The notes below the pieces were generated by a model. It was not told the DNA's origin and ran no database searches. It was given only the letters and a program-made list of their open reading frames with translations. A stretch of 8,416 nucleotides of DNA. Origin: Desulfovibrio sp. Its GTDB lineage: Bacteria > Desulfobacterota > Desulfovibrionia > Desulfovibrionales > Desulfovibrionaceae. The stretch lies in assembly GCA_031275955.1 (NCBI GenBank), contig JAISNZ010000086.1:1-8416 (forward strand), read 5' to 3'. Within the stretch, counting starts at the first letter, position 1. Every line of letters starts with the position of its first letter. Of this stretch, positions 5,659 through 8,416 are shown one piece after another. The position numbers were made by a program, and so were the translations under genes.

Positions 5659-6879
5659 CTACATCCTGTCGATATCCAGGACCGTGTTCAGGAGGACGTT
5701 GGCTCCCTTCCAGCAGTCGTCCGGATTCGTCTTTTCTTCTTCACAGTGGCTGTGGCCCTCGATACTGGGGACGAAGATCATGGTCGAGGGCAGGATATCC
5801 TGCACATACTGCGCGTCATGCCCGGGGCCGCTGTAGATCCTTCTGTTGGAATAGCCGAGGGCTTCGGCGTTTTTCTGCACCAGATCCACGAAGGGCTTGT
5901 GGAAGGGGACCGTGTTGCGCGACCAGGCCTCCCGGGAACTGACCCCGCAGCCGGCCACTTCCCGGGGCAGGGCCTTAATGGCTTCCACCACCCGGCGCAC
6001 AACTGCCGGATCTCTGTGGCGGGCATCCAGGGAAAAACTGACCTCATCCGGAATGACCGTATGGACGTTGGGATGGCAGTCAATGTGCCCGAAGGTGAAG
6101 ACCAGATCCGGGTCAATGGCGCCCAGGGTGGTATAGAGGGAGCAGATGAGCTGCGAGGCGGCGTGCAGCGCGTCCCGGCGTTTTTTCATCGGCGTGGTCC
6201 CGGCGTGATCGGACTGCCCCCGGGTCTGGACGGTATAGTTACACATCCCGACAACGCCTTCCACCACGCCGATGGTGATGCCGGCGTCTTCCAGCACGGG
6301 GCCCTGTTCAATGTGCAGTTCCAGGTAAGCCGCGTAGTCCGCCGGGTTCAGGCGCCTGCCGGCCTCGCCCAGGTAGCCGCTTTTTTCCAGGGCCTCGGCG
6401 AAGGTCACTCCTTCCTTGTCCTTGACGGCCAGCATGGCCGCCTTGTCGAATTTGCCCGTGACAATGCCGGAACACATCATGGCCGGGGGAAAGCGCGCGC
6501 CTTCCTCATTGGTCCAGACCATGGCGGTAATGGGGTGGCGGGTGGGAATCTTGTCCCGCACCAGGGTTTCCACCACTTCCAGGGCGGTGAGGACTCCCAG
6601 GATGCCGTCGTAGTTGCCGCCGCAGACCACGGAATCCATGTGCGAGCCCATGGCGATGCGGGGCAGTTTTTCCGAGCCGCTCTTTGTGGCGTACATGTCG
6701 CCGAGGTCGTCGGTTTCCAGAGTCAGCCCCAGTTCCCTGGCCCGGCGGGCGAATTCCGCGCGGGCCCGCAAGGCCGGAGCGGAAAGGGAGAGGCGGGTGA
6801 TGCCGCCGTGTCCGGCATCGCCAAAGGCGCTCCAGGCGGCGATTTTTTCTTGCAGCCGTTCTTTGCTGGTCGTGTGCAT
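5659..6879 (-). CDS. M20-family amidohydrolase of the hydantoinase/carbamoylase type
   Basis: A 406-residue enzyme of the Zn/Mn-dependent hydantoinase/carbamoylase family (N-carbamoyl-L-amino-acid hydrolase, beta-ureidopropionase, allantoate amidohydrolase), which split ureido groups to amine, CO2 and ammonia. Expected ligands are His80 and Asp82 (GSHMDSV), bridging Asp91 (GGNYDG), Glu125-Glu126 (WTNEEGARF), His189 (LELHIEQGP) and His378 (GHSHCEEE). SDHAGTTPM (223-231) is the family's lid motif with a substrate-facing His, and Arg288 (DARHRD) is in place for a substrate carboxylate. Unusually, the family's PNxxNVIP reads PNVHTVIP (270-277), so the Asn normally near the substrate is Thr274; this may shift specificity. 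Length is normal. The start at 6879 has AAGGAGAT 5 nt upstream. It follows the SSS symporter gene, which may import its substrate, and precedes a second M20 hydrolase. The exact substrate is open; N-carbamoyl-beta-alanine would fit the lyase module downstream. Confidence 0.92.
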   Translation of the reverse strand: MHTTSKERLQEKIAAWSAFGDAGHGGITRLSLSAPALRARAEFARRARELGLTLETDDLGDMYATKSGSEKLPRIAMGSHMDSVVCGGNYDGILGVLTALEVVETLVRDKIPTRHPITAMVWTNEEGARFPPAMMCSGIVTGKFDKAAMLAVKDKEGVTFAEALEKSGYLGEAGRRLNPADYAAYLELHIEQGPVLEDAGITIGVVEGVVGMCNYTVQTRGQSDHAGTTPMKKRRDALHAASQLICSLYTTLGAIDPDLVFTFGHIDCHPNVHTVIPDEVSFSLDARHRDPAVVRRVVEAIKALPREVAGCGVSSREAWSRNTVPFHKPFVDLVQKNAEALGYSNRRIYSGPGHDAQYVQDILPSTMIFVPSIEGHSHCEEEKTNPDDCWKGANVLLNTVLDIDRM

Positions 6880-6908
6880 GGATGATCTCCTTCAGGGGGC
6901 CGCGTTGT

Positions 6909-6939
6909 TCCCGCCCGGCGGCGCGGCCGCCGGGCGGGA
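6909..6939 (-). other. Intercistronic 14-bp perfect GC hairpin
   Basis: CCCGCCCGGCGGC (6910-6922) and its exact complement (6926-6938) flank a 3-nt loop, and a T-A pair (6909/6939) extends the stem to 14 bp. It lies 6 bp past the SSS stop codon (6946) and about 20 bp before the SD of the carbamoylase-like gene. No U-run follows on either strand. As with the hairpin at 5613-5654, a role in mRNA processing or graded expression within an operon is likely. Confidence 0.7.
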
Positions 6940-6945
6940 GGAAAC

Positions 6946-8406
6946 TCAGGCCTGAATCGTGGGGTTGTAGTTCTGGACCAGGGCGAAGTTCTTCCTGGTC
7001 TCTTCGTCGGGCCGGGTGTTCAGGCTGACGAGAATCATCACGGTGGCGTTGCAGATCAGGGCGATGAGGCCCTTGTTGATGTTCCAGATGTTGATGTCCA
7101 GGCCCACCTGGACGAAAATCATGATCAGGCCCACCAGAAGGCCGGCAAAGACGCCCTGCTTGGTGGCGCGGGCCCAGAAGGCGCCGGCCACGGTCACCGC
7201 GAAGACCTGGGTGAAGCCGAAATAGGCGAAGTTGTTGATGCCCAGCATCAGATTGGGCATGAAGACGGCCATGAAGGCGCTCAGGGCCAGGGCCAGGGCG
7301 GTGGTGACGCGGGTGATGCCCACGGCGGCGGCCGAGGACAGATCCGGCTTGAACTGGCGGACGATGTTCTGGGTCAGGAAGCCGCCGATGCTCAGAGAGC
7401 ACAGGGCGGCCACCAGGATGCAGGTCAGCACGCCGCCTCCGGCGACCACTCCCACCAGCCAGGGCGGCAGTTCCCGCGCGATCAGGGCCATGAAGGCCTC
7501 ATCCGCGTTGGTCAGCCCGGTGACCGTGATCAGGACGAAGTAGGCCGTGAGCACGAGGAAAGGATACATATACATGTAGAGAGGCATGAATATCTGGTTG
7601 CGCCGCACCGTGTCTTCCGATCTGCCGGTGAAGATGAACTGGAAGGTCAGGGGGAACATGCACAGCCCCATGGCCTGGAAGATCATCGTGGACAGGGTGA
7701 AGGTCACGTTCTTGGTAATGGGTTCCGTGTCAATGATCAGCTTTTCCGGGGCGACGCGGGCCACCTCCCGGAAGATGCCCTCCACCCCGCCGGGGAACTG
7801 GGCGGCGACCACAAGGCCGCCGATGACCATGGAGAAGAGCATCAGGGCGTCTTTCAGGATGCTCACCCAGGCCGGGGCGCGGATGCCGGCGATGGCGATA
7901 TAGGCGTAGGCGATAACGGCGGAAATGAACACGGCCGTCACATAGCTGATGTCAAAGCCGATGTATTTGAGGATAATGCCCAGGCCCGCGAACTGGATCT
8001 GAATCCAGGGCATGAGGAAGATGATACAGAGCAGGGCTATGAGCCATTCCAGGGGCCGGCTGTTGAAGCGCCAGCGGAAGGTTTCCGCGATGGTCACCGC
8101 GCCCGACAGGCGCCCGAGGCGCCAGATCATGGGGTTGATAAAGTAGCCGAGGGAGAAGCCCAGGCACATGTAGCCCATGAACCAGGTGGCCCAGGAGGCG
8201 CCCCTGGCGTAAATGGCGCCGGGCACGCCGATCATGGTGCCCACGCTGTAGGTTTCCCCCACGGCGACAATAAAGAGCAGGACGGCGCCGAAGGATCGGT
8301 TGGCCACCATGACGTCGCTCATGGAATTTTGCACCACGCCGCGCCGCGAGGCCACGGCGATGCCCAGCGACACCGCGATGATGAATCCGAGAACGATTAC
8401 GGCCAT
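6946..8406 (-). CDS. Sodium:solute symporter (SSS family)
   Basis: A 486-residue inner-membrane protein with about 13 predicted membrane segments, typical of the SSS family (PutP, PanF, vSGLT fold). The N-terminus has one membrane segment, then a short polar stretch with the family-like SDVMVANRSFGAV (30-42). The next segment carries VGETYSVGTMIGVPGAIYARG (49-69), matching the SSS GxPGxxYxxG signature. WIQIQFAGLG (134-143) and AALCSLSIGGFLTQNIVR (333-350), where the Na+-site serines usually lie (Ser337/Ser339 here), follow. The substrate cannot be told; linkage to a carbamoylase-like and a YgeY-like hydrolase suggests a ureido, N-carbamoyl amino-acid or related carboxylate compound. The ATG at 8406 gives a normal SSS N-terminus, and GGAA lies 6 nt before it. 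The frame remains open to the window edge, so a slightly earlier start or an upstream operon partner is possible. Confidence 0.9.
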   Translation of the reverse strand: MAVIVLGFIIAVSLGIAVASRRGVVQNSMSDVMVANRSFGAVLLFIVAVGETYSVGTMIGVPGAIYARGASWATWFMGYMCLGFSLGYFINPMIWRLGRLSGAVTIAETFRWRFNSRPLEWLIALLCIIFLMPWIQIQFAGLGIILKYIGFDISYVTAVFISAVIAYAYIAIAGIRAPAWVSILKDALMLFSMVIGGLVVAAQFPGGVEGIFREVARVAPEKLIIDTEPITKNVTFTLSTMIFQAMGLCMFPLTFQFIFTGRSEDTVRRNQIFMPLYMYMYPFLVLTAYFVLITVTGLTNADEAFMALIARELPPWLVGVVAGGGVLTCILVAALCSLSIGGFLTQNIVRQFKPDLSSAAAVGITRVTTALALALSAFMAVFMPNLMLGINNFAYFGFTQVFAVTVAGAFWARATKQGVFAGLLVGLIMIFVQVGLDINIWNINKGLIALICNATVMILVSLNTRPDEETRKNFALVQNYNPTIQA

Positions 8407-8416
8407 TACTGATTCC

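Noticed and set aside
4127..6885. Long plus-strand open frames opposite the two M20 genes
   Set aside because: Gly/Ala/His-rich translations without motifs are the usual antisense shadows of GC-rich genes. The minus-strand frames carry complete catalytic motifs.

Overview
The window is GC-rich (about 58-60% by eye). All six protein-coding genes lie on the minus strand, so transcription runs from high to low coordinates. Every complete gene has a strong AAGGAG-type ribosome binding site. The content (amino-acid and solute transporters, CoA-dependent deamination enzymes, ureido/peptide hydrolases) points to an anaerobic, amino-acid- or nitrogen-compound-degrading bacterium. Desulfovibrionaceae, Synergistota and GC-rich Oscillospirales would all fit; the sequence alone does not decide between them.

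Layout in transcription order. Block 1 (8406 to 4253): a sodium:solute symporter (SSS), a hydantoinase/carbamoylase-family M20 amidohydrolase and a YgeY-like M20 hydrolase. Very stable GC-rich hairpins separate these genes, each followed directly by the next gene's ribosome binding site. Next comes a 744-bp non-coding gap (3509-4252). It holds a G8 run beside a 9-bp tandem repeat, a likely sigma-70 promoter with a palindrome in its spacer, a candidate intrinsic terminator, a perfect (TG)25 microsatellite, a 17-bp-stem hairpin and a structured leader. Block 2 (3508 to 15): a BrnQ-type amino-acid carrier, a family III (CaiB-like) CoA-transferase and two consecutive small hotdog-fold proteins related to beta-aminoacyl-CoA ammonia-lyases (beta-alanyl-CoA or 3-aminobutyryl-CoA ammonia-lyase).

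How the genes may work together (inference). Block 2 reads as an uptake, CoA-activation and deamination module for a beta-amino acid: BrnQ imports it, the CoA-transferase makes the thioester, and the lyase pair removes ammonia to give an enoyl-CoA. Block 1 could supply the amino acid by importing and hydrolysing an N-carbamoyl compound. N-carbamoyl-beta-alanine or N-carbamoyl-3-aminoisobutyrate from reductive pyrimidine breakdown would link the two blocks neatly, but the substrates are not provable here.

The most striking points are two. First, the two lyase-like proteins have lost complementary sets of conserved residues, which suggests an obligate hetero-oligomeric enzyme. Second, the 25-unit dinucleotide repeat upstream of the catabolic block is a potential phase-variation switch.
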